A stretch of 64,000 bases of DNA from Nitratireductor thuwali (GCF_036621415.1 NZ_CP030941.1:4090001-4154000); one strand, 5' to 3'. Shown: positions 24,910-32,489, counted from the first letter of the stretch. A program made the numbers and translations. Notes: generated from the sequence alone by a model not told the origin.

Positions 24910-25224
24910 ATGTCTGTGTATGCAATTTCGTTCAGGATCGCGGATCGTACGACAGGATACGGCAGCTACGACGAACGCTACACGTCCGTGGTCGAGGCTA
25001 CGCAAGCGCTAACACAGGGTCGCTACTGGGAAGAAACAACATCATTCCTGGTGCTCGAGTCTAGTCACGACAGTTCGGCATCTCTTGCGACCTCCATCGA
25101 AGATCTTGCTCTTTTCGACCCTGCCGTTGATCTTCTGCTGGTGATCAATCTGAGCCGCAAAGGCTTCGCCGTCCGCGGCAAGAACGATGATCCCGACGTT
25201 GAAGAGATTATGGCTAAGCGGTGA
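24910..25224 (+). CDS. Hypothetical 104-residue protein, moron cassette gene 1
   Basis: MSVYAISFRIADRTTGYGSY begins at an ATG with a good GGGAGAGGG site. A longer upstream frame is poor coding sequence, so this start is used. The protein is compact with alternating strand and helix segments (VLESSHDSSASLATSI, then VDLLLVINLSRKGFAVRG), no signal peptide and no membrane segment. It is followed 9 bp later by the 25234 gene, so the two probably form one transcript on the strand opposite to the phage packaging genes. Function unknown; a host-interaction or exclusion role is only inferred from location. Confidence 0.65.
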   Translation: MSVYAISFRIADRTTGYGSYDERYTSVVEATQALTQGRYWEETTSFLVLESSHDSSASLATSIEDLALFDPAVDLLLVINLSRKGFAVRGKNDDPDVEEIMAKR

Positions 25225-25233
25225 TGGTACCTG

Positions 25234-25911
25234 ATGGCTAGCATTCCCGGTCATTGCCATCACTGCGGCTGCATCTTCGATGGGCGGGGCGGAATCCATA
25301 TTGAGAACAGCTCCAATATCACCGTCTCTGGCAGCCGAATGACATGCCCAAACTGTGGCAAAATGGCCAATCTGGTCGATGGAACGTTCAACGAACGCGC
25401 TGGCAGATTGGAACTTGTTTCCGGGCCACCGATAACGCGGGACATTCTCAGCCACCTACAGCATTTGGTGGCTGCTGCCGAAGCTGGCGAGATCACCAAG
25501 GAGGAACTAGCAACGCGCGCAGCGGAGCTGCATGAGGGCGTTGGGAGCGCGATCGCATATTTGGTTTCGCGCTACCCAAAAACACTGCTGTTTGTGGTCT
25601 CGCTCGTCATGATGCTCAAGGCATGCAATCCTCAGGTTAAGCTGGACCTCAATGAATTGGTTGATCAGGTCGTTCAGAAGACCCGGCAAACCGAAGGGCT
25701 ACATCCAGCACTGGATGCCGAAGGTCAAGATGTTAAGCAGCATAAGACCTCCAGCGACTCCAAACCCGCCGAGAATGGCCCCGCCAACAAGCAGGACAGA
25801 ATTTCCCATAACAAGCCTCCTTCTGCGCGACGGCGTGTTGTAAACAGGGGCAGGCGAATGGAACTGAAGCGGCGCCGGCTGCAATTTCCGCGTTGGCCGC
25901 GAGGACGGTAG
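25234..25911 (+). CDS. Zinc-ribbon membrane protein, moron cassette gene 2
   Basis: A 225-residue protein. Residues 1-52 carry paired Cys/His motifs, HCHHCGC at the start and CPNCG near residue 38, that look like a zinc ribbon split by a short beta-rich insert (HIENSSNITVSGSRM). A helical region follows (about 66-105). One hydrophobic helix near residues 116-130 (TLLFVVSLVMMLK) anchors it to the membrane. The tail is basic (RRRVVNRGRRMELKRRRL). Similar zinc-ribbon N-termini occur with varied C-terminal domains in bacterial accessory genes. Membrane anchoring in a lysogen suggests an exclusion role, unproven. Confidence 0.68.
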   Translation: MASIPGHCHHCGCIFDGRGGIHIENSSNITVSGSRMTCPNCGKMANLVDGTFNERAGRLELVSGPPITRDILSHLQHLVAAAEAGEITKEELATRAAELHEGVGSAIAYLVSRYPKTLLFVVSLVMMLKACNPQVKLDLNELVDQVVQKTRQTEGLHPALDAEGQDVKQHKTSSDSKPAENGPANKQDRISHNKPPSARRRVVNRGRRMELKRRRLQFPRWPRGR

Positions 25912-25972
25912 TCATCTCTCGCCTGACCAGCCTCGGGTGTTCCTGGCGCTTCCACCGCCTCTCCTGGTTCGA

Positions 25973-26365
25973 TCAAGAGCTCTCTGTGATGTTCCACGGA
26001 TGAGCCGGATCCACCGGCCTGCCCGTCTCGTCACTACCGACGAGATAGCCGCGCTCTTCCTCACGCTGGATGCGACCGTCGTGGCAGGTCTTGCAGACGC
26101 TCTCGGTGTTGGCCAGGTCGAAGAATAGCCGTTCGTCTCCCTTGTGCGGGATCTTGTGGTTGACCGTGGCGGCGCGGGGGTGGTTCGGCTTGCCCGTTAC
26201 CAGCGTGCAGCCGCAGCGTTGGCAGGTGTATCGGTCCCGAACGAGCGCTTGTAGCCTTATGCCGTGCTGTCCGCGCCAGCGCTTGCCACGGTAGAGGTGG
26301 CGATGCGGCCGGGCTTCAGGTGAGTGGCGCTGCTTGCGATCTGCGTTGAACACTGTGCTTGCCAT
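25973..26365 (-). CDS. HNH endonuclease next to terminase
   Basis: A 130-residue protein with a zinc-binding HNH nuclease fold: a CQRCG pair (about 48-52), then the catalytic stretch NHKIPHKGDERLFFD and a second pair CKTCHDG. HNH genes of this type lie beside terminase genes in many HK97-like phages and help cut concatemers during packaging. It follows the phage operon direction. The + strand moron genes flank it on both sides. Confidence 0.88.
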   Translation of the reverse strand: MASTVFNADRKQRHSPEARPHRHLYRGKRWRGQHGIRLQALVRDRYTCQRCGCTLVTGKPNHPRAATVNHKIPHKGDERLFFDLANTESVCKTCHDGRIQREEERGYLVGSDETGRPVDPAHPWNITESS

Positions 26366-26411
26366 TCATGAAGGCATCCTGGATCATTATTCAACCGCTA
26401 GGGGGTCCAGA

Positions 26412-26657
26412 ATGGTAACCTTTCTCTTTCTCGTCGTGACACTGATTGTCATTCTCGCCACCGGCATCAGCGTGCTCATGGTGCCCGCTTCGGTGATCTT
26501 CCTGAGCTGGCGTACGGTGCTTTGGGTTCGAAATCCTGACGAGAGAGAGTGGTTGAGCTACTCGATCAAGGCTGGATGTATCGCACTCGCCTCATCGATT
26601 GCGGTGCTGATCCTGTCGGTTCTGTTTATGGATTTCGCGTGGTGGGGTGCACCGTAG
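26412..26657 (+). CDS. Small two-helix membrane protein
   Basis: An 81-residue protein with two hydrophobic helices: FLFLVVTLIVILATGISVLM (about 4-23) and a second near 55-74 (ALASSIAVLILSVLFMD). The ATG at 26412 follows an AGGGGG stretch; an earlier in-frame ATG overlaps the HNH start and would add an unlikely leader. It lies on the opposite strand to the replication and packaging genes. Small membrane proteins in such positions are often exclusion or lysis-control proteins; none of this is proved here. Confidence 0.6.
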   Translation: MVTFLFLVVTLIVILATGISVLMVPASVIFLSWRTVLWVRNPDEREWLSYSIKAGCIALASSIAVLILSVLFMDFAWWGAP

Positions 26658-26731
26658 GGCGTAGCCGCGCTGCTTGTCGGTGCGCGCCATGTGTGTTTTC
26701 CTCACTCGCACCAACAGAAGGGGAAGCAGTT

Positions 26732-26908
26732 ATGGGCAATGCACTGGAGCGGATTCAGCGAGCTCAGGAGATCATGACCAAAATTGGCCCCCACATGCCT
26801 GTGGAGGACCAGCTTCGGGAGATTAAGAAGATTCTTGCGTTCGTACTCACCGAGTTGACTGACCATGCATTGGCTGCACGAAAGCAAGACGGGGCGGCCG
26901 AGAAGTGA
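26732..26908 (+). CDS. Small helical protein
   Basis: A 58-residue protein beginning MGNALERIQRAQEIMTKIGP, entirely helical with Lys-rich end. AAGGGGA precedes the ATG by about 8 bases. It is downstream of the two-helix membrane protein and on the same strand, so probably co-expressed with it. No domain recognised. Confidence 0.6.
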   Translation: MGNALERIQRAQEIMTKIGPHMPVEDQLREIKKILAFVLTELTDHALAARKQDGAAEK

Positions 26909-26949
26909 ACTTCAAAGACTGGCGCAAGCATGCTCGCGTCGCGGGCTAG

Positions 26950-27597
26950 TCACCCGGCTCGGCGCTGCGTCTGCGCATCGTCCAACGGCTCGAGCATTTC
27001 CGGAATGTGACGGGGTTTCGCCCCTTCCGCCATCCAATGCGCGGGAGTGGCAATCGTATTTCTGTCGATACCGGAATTCGGTATCATTGGCACCACCCTT
27101 GACCAGTTAGGCTCCTGTAACGATTGAGCATTTTTAAGGATGGCGGCAGCAATGTCGCTGATTTGCTGGTCTATCCGGCGATCCGCCGTACTACGGGAAC
27201 GCCCCGTTTTCTTGCAGAATGCGCGGAACGATCCAGCGATCCGCGGCGCGGCCAGGCACATGGCCCACCGGCCTAGGACGATGCGGCGTTCATCGTCGTG
27301 CACATGTTCCAGCATCCAGCCATAGCTGACCTCCTCGGCTCGCGAGACTGCCGCGCTCGATGGCCGATAGCGTACCCGGTTTCCGTTCACGCCGTACCCT
27401 ACCGAATGCCCGCCGACGGTCTCGTCCTGGATCTGAGGCCAGAAGGACCGCACAGCAGCCGGCCTGACGCGGCCGACGTCCATGTTGGCGACGGTATCCG
27501 CTGCCTCGATGATCCTGGCCTTCACAATGATGCTGGCGTCGGCAATCGCTGCTGCCTCGATCGATAGTTCAAACTGCAAGACGTTGCTCCGGCTCAT
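26950..27597 (-). CDS. Phage protein, DUF6362-like
   Basis: A 215-residue protein with the pattern DVGRVRPAAVRSFWPQI, then VHDDERRIVLGRWAMCLAA and AFCKKTGRSRSTADRRID, which resembles a family of rhizobial phage proteins with a helix-turn-helix-like segment. Start at 27595-27597 overlaps the downstream end of the preceding gene by 29 bp. It lies at the end of the early region before the HNH gene. It may act in late transcription control, by position only. Confidence 0.62.
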   Translation of the reverse strand: MSRSNVLQFELSIEAAAIADASIIVKARIIEAADTVANMDVGRVRPAAVRSFWPQIQDETVGGHSVGYGVNGNRVRYRPSSAAVSRAEEVSYGWMLEHVHDDERRIVLGRWAMCLAAPRIAGSFRAFCKKTGRSRSTADRRIDQQISDIAAAILKNAQSLQEPNWSRVVPMIPNSGIDRNTIATPAHWMAEGAKPRHIPEMLEPLDDAQTQRRAG

Positions 27598-27994
27598 CGA
27601 GGATGCTCTCCAGTTCCTTGTAGATCAGGGTGCGCAGCGTGGCGCGGACGGGCCAGGGGCGCCTCGCTACGGCATCTCCGCGAAGCACTCCGAGTTGAAT
27701 GCGATCGAACGCGTCGAGGACCTCCCCTGCCCTATCCATGGCCCAATCCGGTCGCTGGGTGAGGATGTCTGATATCGCGCCTATCGTTTCGCTCCAGAGC
27801 TCGTCGCGGTTGTTCTTGGTCTGCCGGATGCAGCGCAGGACGAAGATGAGGTGGCCATCACCGTGCTGGTTGCGGATTTCGTGCATCGTGCCGCGGGCGT
27901 GGCTTTGGGCTGCAGCTCGCCGGCGGTAGACCGGCACGAGCTTGATACCGAGCCCGTCAAGCAGCGCGTCGAGTTTGCCCTTGTTGGCCGTCAT
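27569..27994 (-). CDS. Hypothetical phage protein
   Basis: A 141-residue protein starting MTANKGKLDALLDGLGIKLV. Its ATG (27992-27994) overlaps the preceding stop as ATGA; upstream in-frame codons are Arg-rich noise. It has a basic central region (YRRRAAAQSHARG) and a helical C-terminus ending EPEQRLAV. No family recognised; probably an early protein. Confidence 0.65.
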   Translation of the reverse strand: MTANKGKLDALLDGLGIKLVPVYRRRAAAQSHARGTMHEIRNQHGDGHLIFVLRCIRQTKNNRDELWSETIGAISDILTQRPDWAMDRAGEVLDAFDRIQLGVLRGDAVARRPWPVRATLRTLIYKELESILDEPEQRLAV

Positions 27995-28308
27995 GCGGCA
28001 GCGTTCCATTTGGCCAGATCGTCGGGCACGCCAGCCTCTTTCGCATCGAAGCCGAGTTCCCTGTCCAGTTGCCCCTGACAGATCGAACCCACCGCGAGCA
28101 GCGGATGTGAAAACATGGCGATGTAGCGATCGTCGATCGTCACGGCGCACTGCAGAATACCCGCAGGATAGCCGGGCTTTAGGTGGATCGTGCCGTGGCG
28201 CGTCCAACATGAGAACGCAACCGGCGGCGCGTCATCCTTGTCTCGATTGAACCACGTGTTGAGGCGCCTTCTAATCAAGCTATTCGGATCCCAAGGATCA
28301 TTGCCCAT
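27991..28308 (-). CDS. Hypothetical phage protein
   Basis: A 105-residue protein (MGNDPWDPNSLIRRRLNTWF) with a beta-rich middle (PVAFSCWTRHGTIHLKPGYP). It is coupled at both ends by short overlaps (ATGA with the next gene). Two Cys residues (SCW and ICQ) are not arranged as a zinc site. Unknown function. Confidence 0.65.
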   Translation of the reverse strand: MGNDPWDPNSLIRRRLNTWFNRDKDDAPPVAFSCWTRHGTIHLKPGYPAGILQCAVTIDDRYIAMFSHPLLAVGSICQGQLDRELGFDAKEAGVPDDLAKWNAAA

Positions 28309-28642
28309 CGCGCCCTCCTTTCGCCCCGAGCCACCTGACCTCGGTCCTGTCTGCCTCGTATTCGCGGATCAGTTGGCGAGCGAGTTCCACATCGCTGGTA
28401 GATTGCACCTGGATGCGACGTTTGCCGGAGATATTGTTGAAGACGTATCTCCAGTCGGAATTTCCAGGAGCATCCGATGGTATTCGCTCGGCATGGACCT
28501 CGATGTGCGGCTTTTCAGGCTTGTCGATGCGCCTGGCGTGGGGCTTCCGCTTTTCCACGGTAGGCGTTCCGACGCGACCTCCGAATAAGGCGCTGAACAT
28601 GCGCTGCCTGAGTTCCTCGTCGCTGATTTCGCTATCGCTCAT
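28298..28642 (-). CDS. Hypothetical phage protein
   Basis: A 114-residue protein starting MSDSEISDEELRQRMFSALF. The ATG at 28640-28642 follows GGGAGA and lies inside the end of the preceding gene (11-bp overlap). The N-terminal half is acidic and helical; the second half has FNNISGKRRIQVQS, possibly a small beta domain, and a final helix rich in Arg and Glu. No domain recognised. Confidence 0.62.
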   Translation of the reverse strand: MSDSEISDEELRQRMFSALFGGRVGTPTVEKRKPHARRIDKPEKPHIEVHAERIPSDAPGNSDWRYVFNNISGKRRIQVQSTSDVELARQLIREYEADRTEVRWLGAKGGRDGQ

Positions 28643-29075
28643 CGGAGTCTCCCGTAACCGTGCCCGATAATATTCCTGCCGCACCAGCATACTCCGCCGG
28701 ATCGATGTGACGGACTGCGGAGGCGGGCCCAAACGTTCCCAGCTTCGCGTCCCGGTGCTTCCTTCTGCCGTGAGGATCGAACGTTGCCGCTGCACCACTG
28801 CGAAGCCAGCGCGGAGCCTTCGCCGCTACGCGCTTCATCTTCCGCAGTTTCTTGCGCTTCTTCTTGCTCGACCTGTCCGGCGTTGGACCCTTGGAAAGAG
28901 CCTTACCGGTGATGAAGTCTGCTCGCTTCCCGCCCGAGCCGACCGGCTCTCCGTCGAGACGATCGGCGGCACGCCATGCCTCGACATTGGTTTCAAAGGG
29001 GCCCGCTGCAGGCTGCTCGCTCTCGCTCGTGGCGAAAACACCCCACAATCCGCCGTCAACTTGCTTAACGATCAT
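28632..29075 (-). CDS. Hypothetical phage protein with basic patch
   Basis: A 147-residue protein. Its first 60 residues (MIVKQVDGGLWGVFATSESE, then FETNVEAWRAADRLD) are a pattern repeated in rhizobial phage hypotheticals. Residues 68-90 are very basic (SSKKKRKKLRKMKRVAAK), suggesting nucleic acid contact. It overlaps the primase stop (ATGA at 29072-29075). Unknown function. Confidence 0.65.
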   Translation of the reverse strand: MIVKQVDGGLWGVFATSESEQPAAGPFETNVEAWRAADRLDGEPVGSGGKRADFITGKALSKGPTPDRSSKKKRKKLRKMKRVAAKAPRWLRSGAAATFDPHGRRKHRDAKLGTFGPASAVRHIDPAEYAGAAGILSGTVTGDSDER

Positions 29076-30019
29076 GCCGTACCTCGCTTCATGAGAACGT
29101 CATTCCAGTCGTCTCCAGGCGTGGGCGGTATCTCGACCCGGACGGCCATGCGCTTGAGCGCCAGCCGGTTTGCCAGATCGTACGCCGCTGACTGGCCGGT
29201 GAAATTCGTGTCGTTGTCCCCGAAGATGACGATCTCCGTCGCGCCGTCGGGTGGCGACCATTTCCTGAGGCCGTTGGCGTTCAAGGCCGACCAGCAAGGA
29301 ATGCCAAACAGTGCCGTGGCCGACAGGGCGGTCTCAACGCCCTCGGCTATGCCAAGTACTTCGCCATGATCCGCCAGCCGGACCGCAGCGCCTTCCGGCA
29401 TCGTGCCGAGAAGCTTCCGCGGTGACGGGACATCGGCTTTTCGGCCGTCGGACGTGAGGTATGTTCGATGGAGACCTGCGACGTTCCCGTCCGCGCCCCT
29501 GACAACGGCAAGCATGGCGGAGAAGCGGCCGTAGAATTCGCCGGCCTCGTCGAGATAAAGAACCCGGTCGCCGTGGCGCAGCCAAGTTACATCCGCGACT
29601 TCCGTGATCCCGCGGCCGGAGAGATATCGCCCGCAGGTATTGCCCGCCGCTGGCGGTACCGCCGCCTTCCAGATGGCCAGCCCAGCGGCAAGCATCTTCT
29701 TGAGGTCGGGCGCGTTCGGACGGCTTGCGTCCGGACTGACGTACACCTTCCCTAGCACGCCCTTGATCGCATCGAAGGCTTGGCCTCGGGTCCAACCATT
29801 CACCTTCTCGATCAGATGCACGCCGTAGCCGGCCCCGCACTGATTGCAGATCCACGAGCCGGAGCCAGTGGGCTTTCGGTCATCGAACCGGAAGCGATCC
29901 TTGCCGCCACAAATCGGGCACGGGCACTTGCTGCCGGTCAGCGCGGTCTCTGGAATGCCCAGAGCGGGCAGGATGGCCCTCCACATGCCCTGGCAGCGGG
30001 AGATGAGGTCCTCGCTCAT
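29072..30019 (-). CDS. Zinc-ribbon/Toprim DNA primase
   Basis: A 315-residue protein. Residues 30-65 hold a zinc ribbon (CPCPICGGKDRFRF, then WICNQCGAGYG) of the phage P4-type primase kind. A Toprim domain starts around LGIAEGVETALSATAL and continues to VIFGDNDTNF (residues 205-280), with the acidic residues needed for metal binding. The start MSEDLI (30017-30019) overlaps the upstream stop as ATGA and has GGAGG nearby. It lacks a helicase domain, and no replicative helicase gene is visible in the window. It would prime phage DNA replication using host DnaB. Confidence 0.85.
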   Translation of the reverse strand: MSEDLISRCQGMWRAILPALGIPETALTGSKCPCPICGGKDRFRFDDRKPTGSGSWICNQCGAGYGVHLIEKVNGWTRGQAFDAIKGVLGKVYVSPDASRPNAPDLKKMLAAGLAIWKAAVPPAAGNTCGRYLSGRGITEVADVTWLRHGDRVLYLDEAGEFYGRFSAMLAVVRGADGNVAGLHRTYLTSDGRKADVPSPRKLLGTMPEGAAVRLADHGEVLGIAEGVETALSATALFGIPCWSALNANGLRKWSPPDGATEIVIFGDNDTNFTGQSAAYDLANRLALKRMAVRVEIPPTPGDDWNDVLMKRGTA

Positions 30020-30594
30020 TCCTGCCCTCCCCATGCGCTGGAGTCGACCTCGTGGACCACGCCGTCAGCATCCACATACTCTCGTAGACGCTTACCTTGA
30101 GAGGTTCCTTCCCTGTGGTTGGACTGTTGGAGTCTCTGCTCTCTGCTCTCTGTTCTCTGTTCTCTGCTCTCTGGTTCACTGAACGGTTCAGGCAACGGTT
30201 CCTTGAACCCTTTCGTGGATGCCCTAGCGCGTTGAACTACAAGGCTTCTCAGTTCGCACTCGGGCAAGAATTCGAGTGATTTCACCCACGACCTGACGGC
30301 GTTCGGATTGGCCGGGGGGTTGTATTTGAGGAAGTTTGGAAGGGCGATCAGCCTACCGTTCGGGTCGTGTTCCGCCATCCCTTTCGACAACAGTTCCCGG
30401 AACCCTTCCTTGAACGGTTCCGGGTCCATTCCGATTTCGGAGGCGAGCCCTTCGGGCGTACCCCGCATTGCTCCCAGCGCGGTCATCATGGGATGCGTCA
30501 GCAACATGAAGAACGCCAGTTTGCCATCGGAGCTGAGGGAATTGAATTTCCCGTCGTTCCAGATACGCACGTCGATCTTGCGATAGTGGCTCAT
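30016..30594 (-). CDS. Phage replication protein with tandem repeat
   Basis: A 192-residue protein. The first 115 residues (MSHYRKIDVRIWNDGKFNSL, then LLTHPMMTALGAMRGTP) resemble phage replication initiation or DnaT-like proteins with a winged-helix-like region. Residues 138-152 are a low-complexity stretch EPESREQRTESREQR encoded by six copies of a 7-bp unit (30132-30173). Because 7 is not a multiple of 3, gain or loss of one unit would shift the frame. It is placed directly upstream of the primase gene. Confidence 0.72.
   Translation of the reverse strand: MSHYRKIDVRIWNDGKFNSLSSDGKLAFFMLLTHPMMTALGAMRGTPEGLASEIGMDPEPFKEGFRELLSKGMAEHDPNGRLIALPNFLKYNPPANPNAVRSWVKSLEFLPECELRSLVVQRARASTKGFKEPLPEPFSEPESREQRTESREQRLQQSNHREGTSQGKRLREYVDADGVVHEVDSSAWGGQE
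30132..30173. repeat. 7-bp tandem repeat, six units (YTCTCTG)
   Basis: On the + strand the units are GTCTCTG, CTCTCTG, CTCTCTG, TTCTCTG, TTCTCTG and CTCTCTG, forming 42 bp inside the replication gene read from the other strand. Flanks are unrelated. Such short-unit arrays expand or contract by slippage. Confidence 0.9.
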
Positions 30595-30605
30595 ACAGTG
30601 CGACC

Positions 30606-31010
30606 TCAGAACGGAATTTCGTCATCGAGTTCCCGCTCGGAGCGGGGCTGCGACTGGTGGGAAGATGTTCGATCATCCGCATCGCGCTTACGGCCGCCGG
30701 CTGGACGAACTGTACGACTGGAAACCAGGGCGTCGGCAACGATCTGCAGTTGCTCCCTTTTCTCACCGGCCGGCGTGGTCCACGAGTTCCGCTGGACGCG
30801 GCCGGACACGCTGATTAGATCGCCCTTGCTGTGGCGGAGAAAATCCTCAGCCACTCGTCCGAAGGCGACGATGCCGATCCACAAGGGCGGAGCGTCATTT
30901 TCGTCGATGCTGACGGCAATGGAGCCGACAACCATCGCTTTTCCAGAGCGGGTCTCGATCGACCGAGGGTCTTGGCCTACGCGGCCATAGGCACAGGCTT
31001 GCATTGTCAT
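30606..31010 (-). CDS. ssb: Single-stranded DNA-binding protein
   Basis: A 134-residue OB-fold protein. MTMQACAYGRVGQDPRSIET starts at 31008-31010, overlapping the previous stop as ATGA. Patterns are SGKAMVVGSIAVSID, then PLWIGIVAFGRVAEDFLRHSKGD, and the acidic tail LDDEIPF that ends bacterial SSBs and binds partner proteins. It protects phage single strands during replication. Length is close to a phage SSB. Confidence 0.92.
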   Translation of the reverse strand: MTMQACAYGRVGQDPRSIETRSGKAMVVGSIAVSIDENDAPPLWIGIVAFGRVAEDFLRHSKGDLISVSGRVQRNSWTTPAGEKREQLQIVADALVSSRTVRPAGGRKRDADDRTSSHQSQPRSERELDDEIPF

Positions 31011-31204
31011 TGCCAAGCCCTCCACGTGGCCGCGATCCAAAGACCGCATACGGCGGTGCCGCAGATCGACCCGAGCAATAGGCGCTCGACAGGGTGAAGG
31101 CGGCTTTCCGCTTTGGCCTCGGCAAGGACGGCGCTTCCGATAGACAGGAGCGCGTTGCCAGACTTGAGCAGCAACAGAGCTGCGGTGAGGCGAAGGAGCT
31201 TCAT
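31007..31204 (-). CDS. Small membrane protein
   Basis: A 65-residue protein with one N-terminal hydrophobic helix (LLRLTAALLLLKSGNALLSI) and one near residues 43-60 (LLLGSICGTAVCGLWIAATW). It overlaps ssb by the ATGA type and the preceding gene by 4 bp. Function unknown. Confidence 0.6.
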   Translation of the reverse strand: MKLLRLTAALLLLKSGNALLSIGSAVLAEAKAESRLHPVERLLLGSICGTAVCGLWIAATWRAWQ

Positions 31205-31425
31205 ATGCGCCTCCCGCCGATCTTGAACGGCCGCATCATCTGTGCAGCCGTCGTGCGGGCATCGGCCTCGGCGGCTTCGCGATCAGAGAATAATCGAAGC
31301 TTGGTGCGCAAGGCGTGTACCGGAGCCGGGGTCACAAGCTCCACCGCCCAATGCCGACCAGACTTTCGGACGGTGTAGTAGCTGTTGGCAGCGGTCGGCA
31401 GGCGTGTGATTTTGGAATCAGCCAT
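31201..31425 (-). CDS. Hypothetical phage protein
   Basis: A 74-residue protein starting MADSKITRLPTAANSYYTVR, with the ATG at 31423-31425 behind GGAGG. An earlier in-frame ATG would overlap two genes and is unlikely. The sequence has a strand-rich N-terminus and a basic end (FKIGGRRI). No domain recognised. Confidence 0.6.
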   Translation of the reverse strand: MADSKITRLPTAANSYYTVRKSGRHWAVELVTPAPVHALRTKLRLFSDREAAEADARTTAAQMMRPFKIGGRRI

Positions 31426-31636
31426 TGGGCTTGCCTCCCACCGTGCGCCGCGGCTCCCGCTGGATCGCGCTGCAAATATGGACAAGGCGATGATGCAGGC
31501 TGCTGACGTGCTCCGCGATCGGGAGCACGCATTCTTCGCCGTGATGAGGATTGGTGAGTGCGCACCAAACAACCTGTAGTTCGTCGCGGATCTGGTGCAG
31601 ATCATCGACGTGATTGGGAGGTGTGAGATTGCTCAT
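31418..31636 (-). CDS. Hypothetical phage protein
   Basis: A 72-residue protein (MSNLTPPNHVDDLHQIRDEL) rich in His, helical, ending VGGKPNG. The ATG overlaps the preceding stop as ATGA and its own end overlaps the next gene. No domain recognised. Confidence 0.6.
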   Translation of the reverse strand: MSNLTPPNHVDDLHQIRDELQVVWCALTNPHHGEECVLPIAEHVSSLHHRLVHICSAIQREPRRTVGGKPNG

Positions 31637-32076
31637 GCCGCCGCCCTCCGTTGGCGCAGTGCTTGGAACTCCACGCTGGCCTGCGTTGCCGAGAGCGTTG
31701 CCGCTCTCGCCGCGAAATCGGGGAGAACGTCACACAGGTCTGCTTCGTACTGCAGCATGGTCCATGCGCGCTTCTCTGCTTCACGCGGATCTTGCGGTTG
31801 AGCGTCCTTGGCAGTTTCAAAGATGGTCTGTTGGAGGTTACTCAGCAGATTCAGCAGGCTTTCCAATTGTTCGCCGGCGCCGTTGAGGGTGTTCTTGTCA
31901 TCCTTGTCGAACCATGGCTGACACATGAGACCGGACACGACGCCGGAGGTACATTGGATGGCACTATGCAGAGCAAAAAGTTCGCTCATGCTGAGCTTGG
32001 CGAGCGTGGACTTTTCGATGTTGAACGTGATCCTTGTCTCATCGTGATGCAGCGTGGTATCTGTGTGCGCGTTCAT
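31633..32076 (-). CDS. Hypothetical phage protein
   Basis: A 147-residue protein beginning MNAHTDTTLHHDETRITFNI. AAAGGAA lies 6 bases before this ATG, so it is chosen over the ATG at 32166, whose extra 30 residues look like translated leader. The body is helical, with several coiled-coil-like segments (LSMSELFALHSAIQ, then LESLLNLLSNLQQTIFETA). No domain recognised. Confidence 0.62.
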   Translation of the reverse strand: MNAHTDTTLHHDETRITFNIEKSTLAKLSMSELFALHSAIQCTSGVVSGLMCQPWFDKDDKNTLNGAGEQLESLLNLLSNLQQTIFETAKDAQPQDPREAEKRAWTMLQYEADLCDVLPDFAARAATLSATQASVEFQALRQRRAAA

Positions 32077-32162
32077 TGGCGTTCCTTTCGGGGGAGTTGC
32101 GGTGGACCGTGGCCCGGCAGGATGGCACTCCTGGCCGGGCCGTTTCGTTTGGAGGGTGGCGC

Positions 32163-32369
32163 TCATGCTGCCCTACCGAACTTCGTCTCCAGACCTAGGC
32201 GCTGCGCGATGGCGGAGACGATCGCCATCTTCTTTCCACCGATCTCGACCGTCGGAATGTCGCCGCGCCTAGCGGCCTCATAGGAGGCGTTGCGCCCCAG
32301 CCCGTAAAACACCGCCCCGGCTTCAGGCACCGGGACAGTCGCCCGGCTCAATGCTTCGTCAAGGGTCAT
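32163..32369 (-). CDS. Excisionase/AlpA-like helix-turn-helix protein
   Basis: A 68-residue protein with the pattern of small excision or AlpA-type regulators (GAVFYGLGRNASYEAARRGD, then PTVEIGGKKMAIV), meaning a winged helix-turn-helix reading a host-or-phage boundary. GGAAGG lies 6 bases before the ATG at 32367-32369. It is the first gene of the leftward operon and faces the regulator/integrase pair across the operator region. It probably helps excision, by position and length. Confidence 0.75.
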   Translation of the reverse strand: MTLDEALSRATVPVPEAGAVFYGLGRNASYEAARRGDIPTVEIGGKKMAIVSAIAQRLGLETKFGRAA

Positions 32370-32386
32370 GATCGCCTTCCGTTCTA

Positions 32387-32460
32387 TATGCGCATACTGC
32401 GCATTAACTACATGGCACGATCTGGGATTGTTGGCAAGGCGATATGCGCATATGGTGCAT
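32387..32460. promoter_or_regulatory. Two paired TGCGCAT operators between divergent genes
   Basis: TATGCGCATA at 32387-32396 is followed at a 9-bp step by CTGCGCATTA, and ATATGCGCATAT at 32442-32453 is followed by GGTGCAT at the same spacing. Pairs of a 7-base half-site at one helical-turn-like spacing are typical for ribbon-helix-helix repressors. They lie between the excisionase-like gene and the regulator, so the regulator at 32490 probably controls both directions. Inferred, not tested. Confidence 0.65.
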
Positions 32461-32489
32461 GCTAATTCACCAGAAGGATTCTGGCGCCA

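Noticed and set aside
30132..30173. A CRISPR-like array
   Set aside because: The units are 7 bp and contiguous, with no spacers; it is a simple tandem repeat in a coding gene.
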